NCBI GenBank assembly: GCA_032358165.1
Contig: JAALGY010000030.1
Coordinates: 1,849,095 to 1,913,094, forward strand
From: Diplosphaera chodatii
Lineage: Eukaryota; Chlorophyta; Trebouxiophyceae; Prasiolales; Stichococcaceae
Direction of reading: 5' to 3'
DNA length: 64,000 bases
How positions within the stretch are numbered: position 1 is the stretch's first letter; the number at the start of each line of letters is the position of its first letter. The notes under the pieces are model-generated. The model had not been told where the DNA came from and made no database searches. It saw only the letters and a list, made by a program, of their open reading frames with translations. Of the stretch, positions 13,082 to 26,362 are shown piece after piece. Position numbers and translations under genes: made by a program.

Positions 13082-14348
13082 GCATACATGATCCTGCATC
13101 CAGATGCTCTGACGGCCCGGCTGTGACAGCAACATCAGACTCTCAACTGCCGGCAGCGCGAAGATTGGACTGTGAAGACTGGACAGAGCCGCAGTGTGCG
13201 GTGCACTCGCTGCACGTGGCTGCACCCCACCTTCAGCGCCATGTTGAGAGGTTGGTCTGCAGTCGTAGCGTCAGGGGTAGCTCAGTGCAGATTGAGAGGT
13301 AGAGCAATGCGTGTTTCTGGGTGCCTGCACACATGGAGATTCCTCCTGCACGGGCATCAATATGCGGCTCCGTCTCCCGAGTTGCACGTGTTGTGCACAG
13401 CTGTTTCAAATCGATTGTGTGGCTCGCCAGCGCAGCCTGATTGAGCAAGGCAAGCTGCTCATAGCACCCTGGGCTTGCCACAGGCCGCTGCCCGCACGGC
13501 TGCGGGCGACCGGCGGGACATGAGTGCGGTAGAGATCTCTCTGAGCGAGATGACCTGCGAGATGGCGAGGTGCAGCAGCGTCCACGGCGGGTGTCGTCTC
13601 AAACTTGCTTGCACTTCGCACGCAATTGTGGTGCAGATGGGACGTACAAGGGGCAGCTGTGCACGTCCACTGGCATGTCTTGCGCCATCATGCGCACCAT
13701 TTCGGGCCTAGTGATGATTGTCCCCCGCTGAGCTGCCTGGCTGCTGCCGGGTCAGCATTCAGAACAAAGCGTGGGAGTTGGGTGGAAACGACAGCAAGGA
13801 CGACGAACATGATCACTTGACACATCGGCATTGATAAGGGCGCAACAGGATTGCTTCTTTCTTTCGATTGCTGAGTCTGCATCACATGCACACCAAAACG
13901 AGGTCTCAGCGTCGCGGCCTGTCTCCACCTGATCACGATCTACAGCTGTACCGATCAGAATCTCCTGCATACAGCAGCAGAGCCGACGCCTAGCAGGTTC
14001 AGCACTAGAGCAACGCTGGCAGCTGCTGCGCACTGCGCACCGTTGAGCAACTAGTTAGGGTCGTGGATGCGTTGCCACCTGGCTGCTAGCTTGACGTGTT
14101 TGGTTGATGCTGTACGCCGAAAGCGCTTGTGGCGGCATGGATGCATGCATGCTGAGTGTGGTCAGCAGCTGTGGGCAGTAGACCAAGGGATGCTACCCGC
14201 CTCACAGCTTGGCGTCAGGTTGCAACGATGGTGCTGGCTACTGGTCGTCACAGCTGACGCAGCAGACAAGAGACATCAGCTGTAGCTGGCATGCAATGAG
14301 GCATTGATGGGCGACGCCTCAACTTGCCAACGTATTTCAAACGTGTCG
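13082..14348. other. Intergenic, no gene resolved
   Basis: About 1.3 kb between the divergently transcribed GlcG-like gene and U-box copy A. Only short overlapping open frames on both strands occur, without recognisable domains or a consistent exon chain. It should hold the promoters of both flanking genes. Confidence 0.5.
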
Positions 14349-14368
14349 TGTCTGACATTTGTCAGACA
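14349..14368. promoter_or_regulatory. Inverted repeat upstream of U-box copy A
   Basis: A perfect 9-base inverted repeat, TGTCTGACA and TGTCAGACA, separated by TT, about 190 bases upstream of the copy A ATG. Related GTCTGACA/GTCAGAC elements sit at similar distances upstream of copies B, C and D. This suggests a shared transcription-factor site retained with the duplicated promoter; function is inferred. Confidence 0.5.
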
Positions 14369-14557
14369 ACATATGATATTTCTGCAGGTCGCAGGCACGC
14401 AGGGTTGTGTTGTTCAGAATCTATCGTGCAACCCGCGAGATGGTCTTGCGCGGCCAGCAATGTTGTATCGAAGTCGCTGTTGGTGATTGATGACCGGGCT
14501 GGTGATTGATTAACAGGCTGCAACCAGACTGCACAAAGTTGCTGCCGCTGCTGCAGC

Positions 14558-17500
14558 ATGGCAGCATCAGACGATGTGCTGACATTGGCCGTGGGACCCG
14601 CAAACCAGATCTCGATGCACGATAAGGGGCAGGATGTTGCGCACACCCTCCATGAATCGACTCCGGAGAGCTCGGAGGAGATCACTCCTGTTGATGTCCA
14701 TTTTGCGCAGCGGCACAATCTGAAACGGTCAGCGTTTGTCGTGTTCACTGGCTCACGTCAGTCTCTACGCACGCAGTGTTCAGTGAAGGGTGCTGCACAA
14801 AGCGGGTGTGACCAGCGTGTGCGCATCCAGCGAGCCAACATGTGTCTTTGGCAGGTGTGCCCGCGGCCCAGCACAGCACCTGGTCAGCGGTTGCCAGCGC
14901 CTGCTGGACCTGGCCGCTACTCGCTCAAACGTGGCGGAGTCAGCAGCAGCGGTGATCGCGCTGCACCTTTGCGTCCGAAATGCCAGTGCGGTGCGTCTCT
15001 TGCCCCCAAACCCTCCGCTGCGGCTGCTGCCAGTGCAAGCTCAGCATTGCTGGGGTCTAACAAATGCTTGATCGCACAGTCAGCTGCACACATGCAGCGA
15101 GCGTGCTTCGGCCGGCACTTTGACGCCTGCGTCGAGCTACGACAACTCAAAAAATGCGGCTTTGCAGAAATACCCACTGCATGGCAGGGTCCGACATATC
15201 CTAGCTACCCTGGGTGCTTGTTAATCATTTCACGGTTGGATTGGCAGACCGTGCTGTTGCTTACCGCTGCCTACCCTCTGCAGGACTACCGGCTGGACAA
15301 CCCGCTGCCCCAGGTGCTGGCGGGGATGTCCGATTCTGCGGAGCGGCTTGGGAGAGCGTTGCAGCAGCCCGGCGTGATGGCTGCGGCGGCGGCCTTCGAT
15401 GCCAGCGCCGTGCCTGGTCTCTGCATCCTGTCCGTGGCCAGCTACGCCGCCAGCCATGTGCCCTTGCCAAGCGACTGGGCAGCGCAGGAGGCCCGCACAC
15501 ACACGCACCTGCACCTGAAGCCGGCACTGGCTTGCTGCATCAGGTGTGCGCAGTTCAGATCCCACAGGACCCTAGAGGCAGGCCTTTGAAAGCCAATTTT
15601 CCTGCAGCTGTGCAGCAGGAAGCGTTGCGGTGCTGGCTGCCTGTTGCTGTCAGGACTGATCACGTCAGCGGATGTTCACGATCACATGCTTGACTTTTGT
15701 GCGGTTACCAAGGCGTAGAACACCTTGTTGCAGGTTTGTCACCTGCGGCGGTGCCGTGCCTTGGCTGCCGGCAGCGGACACAGCGTTCTATGCTGCGCAG
15801 CTCGCAGAGTCATGCTACACCCCCTTCCAGACTGTCGACGAGGCGCCCCTGATGCAGCTGATGCAGCTGCTGCAGTACTGCACCGCAGCTTTGCGAGCTG
15901 ATGTCGCATTTACTGCAGGACCTCCGGCAGTTGATGCAGACGCTGTTGCTGATGCTGATCTAGAGGGCAACACTGCGGCAGCATCAGCAGCGGCAGGCAT
16001 AGGTCAATGTGCCAGCGCTGCTGACCGGCAAACGGAAGCAGCGCGGGTGCCGGGTGCGGCCGGCAGTTCACAACCTGCAGAGCTTAAACCTGCAAGCAGC
16101 ACACCAGCAGACGGACAGCAGTCTGGTGAGCAGTCTGGGGCTGACCAGCTGCAGCGGCAGCCTCAGCCAAACAGCGAGGATCCACAGCTGGAATGGGAAT
16201 CCAAGTGGACATGTTCGGTGACGACTGCTCTCAACGTATGTACGGGGCAACTGTTTGCAGTACCTAATATGCACCCATGTTGACGCCATGTTCACTGCAC
16301 TTTACATAGCTCGGCAGAAGTGTTTCTGGCATTGTGCCGTGTGCTGCCTCATTTGGGTGCTTTATCACAAACCCAGTCAGTCGCAAGCAAAGTATTTGGT
16401 GGACGCAGAAGATGGTGTTTTGGGAGTCGAGCTCTGGGGGCCGTGAACGCAGCGCGGCCGCCACCGCTGTGATGGGGGCTGCCGCGACGGCGCTGTTGGC
16501 CCACGAGGCCACCCTGCGGCGAGGCTGCGCCCAGAGCACGTGCGTCATGTTGCACTGCTGGCTGCCCTGTGCTGGCGGCACAGCACTGAGACACAGCATG
16601 TGATCTCTCGGCCTTCTGCATGACTTTGGCTGCCTGCTGGCCTAGATGTGCGCAGCTCATTTTCTGCAGATGCATGCACCTGCTGGCTCCGCAGCGTGAG
16701 GGTCTGATCAGCACATTACACTGCAGTGAACAGGTCCCTGATGCTGGTATTCATACTCATGCAGCGCCGGCCTGCTCGACCCGCTGATGGGTGTGCTGGG
16801 TAACGGGCCCTACGCCGTGGCGGCGGCGCAGGCGCTGGCCGATGCCATGCTGGCGGCAATGCGGGGCGTGGTCGCTGCGCTGCCAGCAGAGGGTAGCGGC
16901 GCCATGCCCACTGCCGCTCAGGTGCTGCCTAGGCGTCTTTTCGCATTTTAATCCCGCAAGGGCTTTCAAGGTCCAAAGCAGTGACGTTGAACGTCTCTGA
17001 AAGGACCCACCAGATTGACCTTGCCTCGGCTGACCCTGGTTTGTACCTGCGCTTGCCAGGCGGCAGCGCTGAGCAGGCTGGCATACCTCTTTGAAAATCT
17101 GGCCAGGCATGCTGCGAAGCACCCTCGTCTGCCGTGCGCGTGGGACGACTGGGCAGCGACAACAGCGGCTGCACTGTCAGCCGCGGCGTTCTGGGCGCAC
17201 GGGCACCGCACCCGCAGCGCCGCCGAGGCCCCCTGCAGCAGCAACACAGTAACCAGCGATGGCGTTGGGCGTGCATGCGGCCAGGGCATCATCAGCGGCG
17301 GCAGCCAGCAGCAGCAGCAGCAGCAAGAACACCTTGACCGGCAGCAGTACATGCAGCATGCGGCATTTGATCTGGGAGTTGCAGCGTGGCTGCTGCTGCG
17401 TCCTGCTGCCGTCACTGGCCTGGCTGCCCTGGAGCGGGGCCCGACGCCGCGCCTGCTGAGCAGCCTCGCAAGCCACTGCGCCATCGACGCAGACAGGCTG

Positions 17501-20294
17501 CAGTGCCATGTGCAGGTGCGGGCGGCAACAGACACCATAGCCCTGTAGCTGTCACAGCCCTCGGGTTCTGGTTAGCGCGACTAACCCTTTGTATCTTCCT
17601 AGCATCTCGTGCAATGCACTGAGGCAGTCCGCCCTCTGCGCACCTGCAACACCCTGACGAGGCCGGGGCTCGCTGCATGCTACGGAGGATGCGCGATACT
17701 GTGAGTGCGTCTGGTGCAGGACTGGGCGGCACAATGCGCCGACGAAACGGAGGCGTCGCTGCGGGGGGAGTGCCTGGAGGAGCTGGAGAGCGCTGCTGCG
17801 ACGCTGGAGGCGGCAGTGGCGGTGGCGGCGGCGGCGGCCGCGGAGCACTCCAAGCGGCGGCGGCAGCCGTCGGACGAGCTCGTTGGCGCGTGCTTCGATG
17901 CAGTTCGCGGCATGCTGGGTGCGCTTTCTGTCCCGGAAAGCCGAGGTAATGCACAGCAGAGCGTACATGTGGAGTTTGCAGGCATGCAGATTGTAACCCG
18001 CCCCCTGCTGCCCCGACTCCACTGTTCCTCCTCACACAGAGGCGATGCCAGCTGTGATGGTCCCCTGGCTCAAGTTTCTGTGTGCATTGGTCACAGGCGT
18101 GACGGTGCTGCAGTTCAGGGAGCTGCCCCGCCTGGAGCAGCCGCAGCGCTCAGATGCTGGCAAGGAGGCGCTGACAGCATTGCAGGTGAGGGGGATCTTG
18201 GCTGCATGATGCTATTCCGAGGTGCTGGTGGTCTTGAGGGGGGACGTTGCCAGTAGTGCTGGGATGGTGTTGGGGCCAGTGCAGCCACCCTGCAAGTGCT
18301 GCACCGTGATGCTGCCAGTCAATCAGCCTGTTCACGCAATGCGAAAAGGCTGCTGAGGGTGCGTGACTGGCAAGCGCCGGCATCACAGCCTATGCAATCT
18401 GTCTAGCTTGCCTTCTTTTGGAGCGGGATCGCCGGGTGCGTAGGGTCCAGTGGTTCGCTATGTCTGAGCTGCGCAGCGGACTTCACATGTTGTTGAGAGC
18501 CCAACATCAACAGAAGGTCCAACCCCTTGACACAACCATAAACCTATTTGCGCAGCGGCGAGCGGAGCTGGCAACCAGGCTGGTGCACGCGTGTGGGGTT
18601 TCCGCAGCGGCACCACTGGGCTGCGACATCGTCCACTCCCTGCTGCTGCTCACCGGAGCCGCCAGCGTCCTGCAAACGCCCCGAGATGCTCCTGCAAGGT
18701 GACGGACCCCAGCAGCGGCTCATGTCACTCTGATCCCGGCCAGCGCACAGCCGCTGGCGGCTTTTGCCGGCCCGCGATTGCCAGTGTCATCACACTTGCA
18801 TGGCGCTCCGGTACGCTGCAGGGCTGCCCCGACCGAGCTGTGAACCACTTGTGACGCAGGCCGCTGCCGGCGGCGGCGGTGCCGCCGCTATTTGCAACGC
18901 TGCGGGCGCTGGCGGCCTGCCTGCGCGCGCCGCCGCAGCCGGCGGACGGCGGCGTGGCTCGCTGGCCCGCCGAAGCCCTGTACCAGTGGGCCGATGGCTT
19001 CCGCAGGGTCCCCACGGTGCGTGACGGCGTGCGCTTGCTGCCGACGTCAGTTGCTCCATGTCTCCGATTGAACCGATGTGGCGTGCTGGCAGCATGACAA
19101 CATGGAGTGTGCGGAGCTTTCTGAGTGTGGTAGAAGTCCGACTGCAGCTGTAGGCCAGTCAGGCTGTACTATCGGTTGTATTGTGATCGTTGTCATATTG
19201 CTCACCAACCTTCGGCATGCTTGTTGCTGTGAGCAGGAAATCCGGTGTGAAAAGGGACAAGTCGGCCGGCTGCTGATCAGCAGAGGCGTGCAGGAAGTCA
19301 GCAGCGCCATTCACGCTGCAACAGATGCTGTCGTGGCAGCCGAGCAGGCCGCCTGTGCCGCCGGTGGCAGCGGTGCTGCGTCGACCCGAACACAGGCTAC
19401 ATCCGATGCAGCCATGCGAGAACTTTTGGTGGGCACTTCCAGTTGCTCCTGCTTTCATGGGACTTCCCCGCATGCATCAGTTCGTATAAGTTGCTGAAGT
19501 CATCTTGCGCGCTTTCGTTTGGACAGGCCTTTCACATTGAATATATCTGGATAGTGCGACCTGGTTAACACGAGTATGCATGTTGCAGGCTGCTGAGGAG
19601 GGAAAGCAAGCAGCGGAGGCAGCCCGCAGCAAGGCAGCCGAGAAGCGTGCCCGCAAGAAGGCGGCATCCAGGGCCGCAGCAGCCGCAGAGGCTGCTGATG
19701 CTGTGCCGCCCGAGCATGCTCAGCCCAGCAGCGTGGCAGCAGGCGCAGCGCCCGGCAGCGTAGCAGTGCCCTCTGCATTCGATGCAGCGGCCAGGCTGCA
19801 GTGCGTGAGCCTAGCGGACAGCTCGGGAGAGCAGGCAGGTCCAGCAGTCAGCAGCACAGCAGGGCGGCACAGTGAATGTGTGGCATCAGGCGCTGAGCTT
19901 GGGCAGCATCAGCAGTCACCGCCGCGGCAGCCGCTAGCCCCGCTGTCAGTGCAGCAGCAGCAGCAGCCGCCGCAGCAGCAGCAGTGGCAGCCGCCACAGT
20001 GGATGCTTTGCCCCATCACCAAGGTCAGGATTGCATGTGCGTGGTGCCACACATGGTCATGTATCATAAGCCTCCGAGAACTACCGTCGTCTTCACACCC
20101 TGCAGGAGGTGATGGTGCGTGCAACGGTGTGCGTCGGTGACGGCCACAGCTACGAGGAGTCTGCGATAGTTGAGTGGCTGAAGACTCGTGACGAGTCACC
20201 CGTCACGGGGCAGCCGCTGCCAGCCAAGGGCCTGCTGCCGAACCATGTCCTGCGGCAGATGATCCATGCCGCTGGTGCCTGGAGGCAAGCCTGA
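14558..20294 (+). CDS. U-box domain protein, tandem copy A
   Basis: Predicted E3 ubiquitin ligase of about 1070 residues. Exons by eye: 14558-14727, 14855-14990, 15284-15543, 15734-16235, about 16451-16539, 16765-16921, 17060-17515, 17720-17945, 18097-18185, 18556-18698, 18860-19016, 19237-19428, 19588-20023, 20106-20294 (TGA). The start is supported because copy B also begins M-A-A-S and copy D begins M-A-S-D. Most of the protein is alanine-rich helical sequence resembling a degenerate ARM/HEAT solenoid, with a polyQ run near 17310. A basic helix (SKAAEKRARKKAA, near 19625) precedes a Gln/Pro-rich linker. The U-box lies at the extreme C terminus, split by one intron: WMLCPITK at 20000-20023, then GDGHSYEESAIVEWL and SPVTGQPLP with LLPNHVLRQMI in the last exon. 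The canonical DPV after the first strand is absent (RAT instead). Substrates are unknown. The 3' exons are nearly identical to copy C. Confidence 0.8.
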
Positions 20295-20859
20295 CTGCAC
20301 TGTGGGCCCGTGGACATGTGTGCTGGGTTCATTGCATCAGCTTTGTCAGCAAGCTGTGGGGCAGTGCGGGAAACCAAGGATCGGCGGAGCTGCCAGATGC
20401 GATTACGCCACCGGCAGCCTGGCACATGACTGCAGACTGCAGAACAGGGCATACCATGTGTTTCTGCTACGTTTGCTGGCTCTCATGCTATAGTCTGGGC
20501 CTTCAGATGCGGACCCGTGGGCCTGCTGCATTGCTTGCGAACATGTGGGAGCGATCTGCATTCTGGTCGCAATTTGGCATGCGCATTGATCGGCACATGC
20601 ATGTCGCCCTGCAGCGGCGTCGAAGGTGACACAGCGGCAGCCACTGACATGCCTGGATGCAGCCGCCTCGATCATGCTGCATGCTGCTGACACCACCGAC
20701 AAACTGCAGCGGGAAAGCGCATCGCCAATCTCAGGCGATCGCCGTCGCAAAGATGCGACATCGACTGCAACCGAAGTTTCAGATGGGAACGGATGATTCT
20801 TGTCTGCAATCGCCTTCGCCTGACATCCACCAATCGACCAATTATTTCGGATCTTGCCG
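20295..20859 (+). other. Intergenic between U-box copies A and B
   Basis: Presumed 3' UTR of copy A and promoter of copy B. No coding exon recognised. Confidence 0.5.
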
Positions 20860-20877
20860 TGTCAGACACCGTCAGAC
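20860..20877. promoter_or_regulatory. GTCAGAC repeat upstream of U-box copy B
   Basis: TGTCAGACA followed by a second GTCAGAC, with a start-to-start spacing of 10 bases, about 155-170 bases upstream of the copy B ATG. It matches one arm of the perfect inverted repeat in front of copy A. Here the two units are direct rather than inverted. Confidence 0.45.
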
Positions 20878-21032
20878 CATCATCGGCTGCATTTCGCAAA
20901 CCGCACATGCATGCTCAGAACCTCTGCGCTACACACGGTCTTGCAGAGAGAGGAGGAGCTGTGAGCAGTGACATTGCCGGCGCCGATCACCAGGCTGCCA
21001 CGAGGCCTGCATGCGGCGGCAGTGCCTCACCA

Positions 21033-24000
21033 ATGGCAGCATCACACAATGCGCCCAACATCGCAAGCGACAGCCGTCAGTCAGAGCTTGTTGACGGCTC
21101 AGCCTCAATTCAGAGAGACGTAGTCTGCGAGCGGGGTTCGGTCTCGTACTGCCCCCCAGATGTGGTGCTTGCCATGCTGCGGCGCGCACGCGAGTGCCAA
21201 CGGATATGCACGCCCAGTCACCCCAGGTCTGTCAATTGGTCGGCAGGTAGAGCTATATCGCCTCTAAGGACAGTTCAGCACCTCCAGTGCAGCCCGCCAA
21301 GCACGCACCATGTCGCTTGCAGGCCTGATGGCGGGGTTGAGCTCGACCTGTACGACGAGGTGCAGGCCCTACTGAGCATTGTGGGTGGTCCCACCATGCC
21401 CGAGGCAGCAGCAGCAATGGCGGCGCTGCACTACCGCGTCAAGTGTGCAGCTGCGGTGCGTTGCGGCACCTTCCCTCCTGGCGCCGCAGCTGTTGTGGAT
21501 GCAAGCTGATGAGATGCTGAAATCGATACATGACATAACCTGCTTCAGCTGTATCTGTCGTCTGCTTGAACCGTCCGGTCGCACTTTAATATCTAAACAT
21601 CCTTGCGCATTGAGCCTGACCCCTGCTCTGACTCGCGCTGATGTACTTATGACGATGCATGAAAACCCAGTGCTAGGCTGTTGGCTTGCAGGAAGAAGAG
21701 CTGCCTGAGCATGAGGTGCTGGCAGGGATGTGTGGTGCGGGGGAGCACATCGGCAGAGCGCTGCGGCGGCCGGGCTTCATGGCGGCGGCGGCAGCCCGGG
21801 ACCCGGACGCCGTTCCCGCCCTCTGCATCCTGGCGACGGCCAGCGGCGCAGCTGAGCCGCCAGAGGACGAGGGTGGACGCCCGGTCTGCGTGCGCTCGCA
21901 GCTGCAGCCGGCGCTTGCCGAGTGTCTGAGGTGCGCACAGGCAGCATTCTGCACATCCGTGAACTGATGACATGCAGCTGTGCCTGCATTGACCTAAAAG
22001 TATGAGGCAATCAGTGCTGCCGAATACATGCGAACTGTGTTTCATCAGCATTCAAATTGCCACTGACTGCATGGGTGTCAGCAGCCAGGCAGACTTCGCG
22101 TGACTGCGCAGATTTGTGGCGGGCGGCGGTGAGGTGCCGCTGCTGTCAGCGGAGGCGGCAGCGCTGTGGGCAGCGCAGCTGGCAGACCTCTGCTACGACA
22201 AGGACAACACTGCCGACGAGGCGCCCCTGATACAGCTCCTGCACCACTGCAGCGCAGCCCTGCATGCTGACATCTCAGCCGCGGCTCTGCCGACGCCCTC
22301 AGCCGCTGCGGATGGTGTGCAACCGGATGGGGAACCGCCATCAGACCAGCCCAAATCTCAGCAGCCGCCACGCCAGCATGGTGATCAGCCCCAGCTCCAG
22401 TGGGGGTCAGAGTGGGCGCGCCCGGCGGCGACAGCATCGTCGGTGCGTCGGGCGGGAAGCATGTGCCCGTGCAATGACACTGAGTGCCATGACTGCAGCT
22501 ATGCTTGATGGCAACGTGGACCTTGGCAGGTCCCTATGGAGCTTCCCTGCCGCTGCATGAGTCACTCGTGAGCTCCTTGTTTGGTGCACAGACGCTGGCG
22601 CTGCTGTACATGGAGCCGGGGTCTGAGGGCTGCAGTGGCGCAGCTCGTTCGAGACAGAAGCTGCCGCAGCCTGCAGTCGCCGCCCTGGCCGCTGCTGTAG
22701 ATTCGCTTCTGGCCCACGAGGCGGCCCTGCAGCGCGGCACCGCTACCTGCAGGTGCAACACGCCAGGCTGCTGTCGCTGCGCCGCTGGCAAATGTCTGGG
22801 CAGACTGCTTGAAGGACAGCTGGCTTGGCTGGCACTCAGCTCGTGGCTGTTCAGCGAGCTGGACCTGAGCACCTGTCTCGGCCTGTCACCATGTACGGCT
22901 GCTCAGCACATGTTGAGCCGTCAGACACACGATGGTGCAATGCCGCGAGCTCGTGCTGATGTGGCACACTGCAGCCCGGATGCGCTGGAGGCGCTGGCGG
23001 ACGTCTTCCGGCTGCGGGAGCCCGCAGCAGCCGCGCACCAGGCGCTGCTCGGCAGCCTGCTGGACGCCGTGCGGAGCTTGCTGCAGGCGCTGCAGGCGCA
23101 GGGCAGCGCCACTGTGCCGACGCCAGCCCAGGTCCGCCCAGCAGTGGATGCATGCCGTTGCATATCCACCGCAGCATACAAAGAGCTGTGCGACTGTGGC
23201 AGGTGCATCAGGTGCATTTGCGGGTGACAAGCACATCGGACAGGCTGACTGAACTGGTCACGTCTCCTCTGACACACGTTGCTTGCGGTGCTTGCCAGTG
23301 GGCAGCGCTATGCAGGCTGGCACGCTGGGTTCGGGTGACAGCCCGCTATGCCGAAGCTGGCCAGTACCTTGTGCTGCTTGCACGCACATGGGACATGTGG
23401 GCAGGAACAACAGCAGACGCACTGTCGGCTGCGACATACTGGGCGAACAAGCAGCATGACAGCAGCGCTGCGGATGCAAGCGGCAGCGCAGCGACAAGCA
23501 ACGGCGGCAACCTGGGCAGCGCGCACAGCGGGGACTGGCAGCAGCAGCATCGGATGCAGCAGGCGGCGTTCGACATAGGCAATCTTGGCAAGCGACTGCT
23601 GCTGGCAGCTGTGGCTGCTGGCCTGCAGGATCCGGCGCCGCGCCTGCTGGCAAGCCTCGCAAGGCACTGCTGCATTGCTGAGGACGCCCTGCAGCGCCAT
23701 GTGCAGGTGCTGGCAGCTGCTGCCAGCTGACTGAACGATTATGTGCCCGCACATGGCCCAAGCCTTCTTGAGCATCGTGGCCGCATGTTTGCATACGTCA
23801 AAAGTTGTGCAGCTGCATGAGCACGATTCTGCCAACCATGTTGACACAATGTGCAGGGATGTGCTGAGGAGCAGGGGCGAACAGCAGCGTCAGTGCGGGA
23901 GGAGTGCACGGACGACCTGGACACAGTTGCATTTTCACTGGAAGCGGCGATCGCGACAGTGGTGGCAGCCGCCGGGCAGACAGCACGGCAGCAGCCAGAC

Positions 24001-26362
24001 GGCCAGCTGATCAGCGACTGCTTTGCTGCAAGCTGCTCTATTCTGGGTGCGCTGATCCGGCAGCCTCAGCTGCAGCAGCAAAACACACCTGTACTGTAGT
24101 GGCCCAGATGTCAGCCAAGCACGCTGCCCTGGTTGCAGCGGCCTCTGTGCCACTTTGAAGCCAGCTATGACCAAACAGGGTCACTGCGCCATGGTCACAG
24201 GAGTGACCATACTACAGTTCCACAACGTGCAGCACATGCCGCCGCCGCGTGCAGTTGCCCGCTCGAAGGTGCAGTCGACGTTGCAGGCGAGGCACTGCCG
24301 ACTGCACATGAGGACGCATGATCCTTACCACTATTGCATACATGAGCGATGCAGCTAGGTGCAGGATGGTGCAGCCAATTTGTGGGCCGCACGGAGCTCC
24401 TCCAACCATCAGCCTGCTCATGGCAGCCTGCACAGCTGCCGCGACTGTCCAGAAAGCGGCAAGCAGCTGACAACTGGGTGTTTTGCAGCAAGCTTCCAGC
24501 TTTCCAGGTTCTGGAGATATGGGACTGTTGAGATATCATGCTTTTGCCGATGCAGCGCCGGGCTGAGCTGGCGGCCAGCCTGCCGCACACGTGTGCGCAC
24601 CCTTCAGCAGCAAAGTTCAGCCGCACCAGCATCGACTACCTGCTGGTGCTTGCTCGGACTGTGACACAGCAGCGGTGCGCCAAAGCTCTTCTGCTATTCA
24701 TCTTGTCCTGCGTATGCTGAGCTGTAGGGCCGCTGCAGGCGCTCGCTCTCTAACCAAGACCACTGTCATTGCAGCTCTGTCGCTCCAATCTGCTGCAATT
24801 TTTGCTGGGTTGAACTCCGTCTGTGCCCCACACAGGCCACTGCCAGCACCAGCGGTGCAGCCGCTGCTGGCGACCCTGCGCGCGCTGGCAGCGTATCTCC
24901 GGCCACCGTGCGTTCCTGCCCCGGAGCATGAGAATGATGAGCCCCTGTGGCCAGTGGCAACCATCCGGCGGTGGGCGCAATCCGTTGACCACATCGTCCA
25001 GGTGCGTAAAAGTGTTGACCTTGGTGCTTCCCACCTAAGCTGGGGACGTAGGGCATTATCAGGAAGTGTGGCACATCTGGGCGGCATGTGCGGCGTCAGC
25101 GTGCCGACAGCTTCAATCCAGCAATTCAGCCACTATCATTATGCTCAACTCATCATGACAAGCCTCGATCTTGTGAGCACATGGCAGCTGCAACTGCTGA
25201 CACAACAGGCCCAATCATTGGCAGTCCTTCTTGATGTTGCATCTCCCAACTGTTCATGAAACCTGTACTGCTGTGCCTTTGGCAGGATTTGGAAGGCGAA
25301 AAGATACCGACGCGGCGTTCGCTGTCTGCCAGAACCCTGCATGGAGTCAGTGCTGCCTTGGAAGCCTTGTCACGTAAGAAAGAGGCAGAAGAGCACGCCA
25401 CTGGTGCTGGCGGCAGTGAGGCAGCATTGGTGAAAAAGCAGGCTGCGTCCGAAGCTGCCATGCAGGAGCTCCTGGTGGGCATCCTGCGCTGCATGCTGTG
25501 ATATGCACAGAACTAATATGCAATCCTTTGGAATGACACAAATGACAGAGCGCTCTAAACATGTGTGTCAGCGCAGACTGCACCCGTTGTGCTGGCGAAG
25601 GGCCTTGCCTTGCTTGGAACTCCCAGACTGGCACATGACCTACCTGCACATGCAATGCATGCTGCAGGCAGCCGAGGAGGGGGAGAAAGCGGCGGCGGCA
25701 GCGCCCAGCAAGGCGGCCGAGAAGCGCGCCCGCAAGAAGGCCGTGGCCAGGGCCGCCGCTGCTGCTGCGGCGGCGGCGGCGGCGGCGGCCTCTGCTGCGC
25801 CACTGCCTACTGCAGGGCTGCCACAGCGTGAACAATCTACCAGCACCGCAGCGGACGCTGCAGACAGCAATAGCGCATCGCCAGCTGCAGATGCAGCAGC
25901 CAGGTTGCAGCGCATGAGCTTGGCGGATGGCGCGGCAGTGCGGATAAGCCCGCCTGCAGGCAGCATACCAGATACCGACAGCAATGCAGCGGAAGCAGAC
26001 GTGGGGCAGGAGGCATGGCGGCGGCCGCAGCCGTGGATGCTGTGCCCCATCACCCAGGTCTGTGCCTGAGATGATGCGCTGGCTGGTCTGACTTGTGGAG
26101 CAGCACCGCCCTGTGAATCAGATATGAGCTCGTGACGGTGATGTCGACTTCGAGCAGCCCGCCAGCCGCTGTCTTGATGCTGCAGGAGGTGATGGTGCAG
26201 CCGATGCTGTGCGTCGGCGACGGCCGCAGCTATGAAGAGGTGGCGATTTCCCAGTGGCTGCTGTCCCACGACACCTCCCCTGTCACGGGACAGCAGTTGG
26301 CGACCACAGACCTGCTGCCCAACCACGCCCTGCGGCAAATCATTGAGGCAGCAGCGCAGTAA
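21033..26362 (+). CDS. U-box domain protein, tandem copy B
   Basis: Paralogue of copy A with the same exon order: 21033-21226, 21323-21455, 21692-21930, 22112-22442, 22592-22752, 22975-23131, 23299-23706, 23857-24090, 24201-24286, 24556 to about 24689, 24835-25001, 25286-25474, 25668-26057, 26186-26362 (TAA). The start MAASHNAP aligns with MAASDDV of copy A. The solenoid-like part includes GGGEVPLLSAEAAALWAAQL near 22125. The basic helix (SKAAEKRARKKAV) runs into a long alanine tract encoded by repeated GCG near 25760-25795. U-box: PWMLCPITQ at 26030-26057, then GDGRSYEEVAISQWL, SPVTGQQL and LLPNHALRQIIEAAAQ-stop. No in-frame stop found. The intron after 24286 appears to have a GC donor where copy A has GT. 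Well diverged from A at the nucleotide level, so an older duplicate. Confidence 0.8.
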
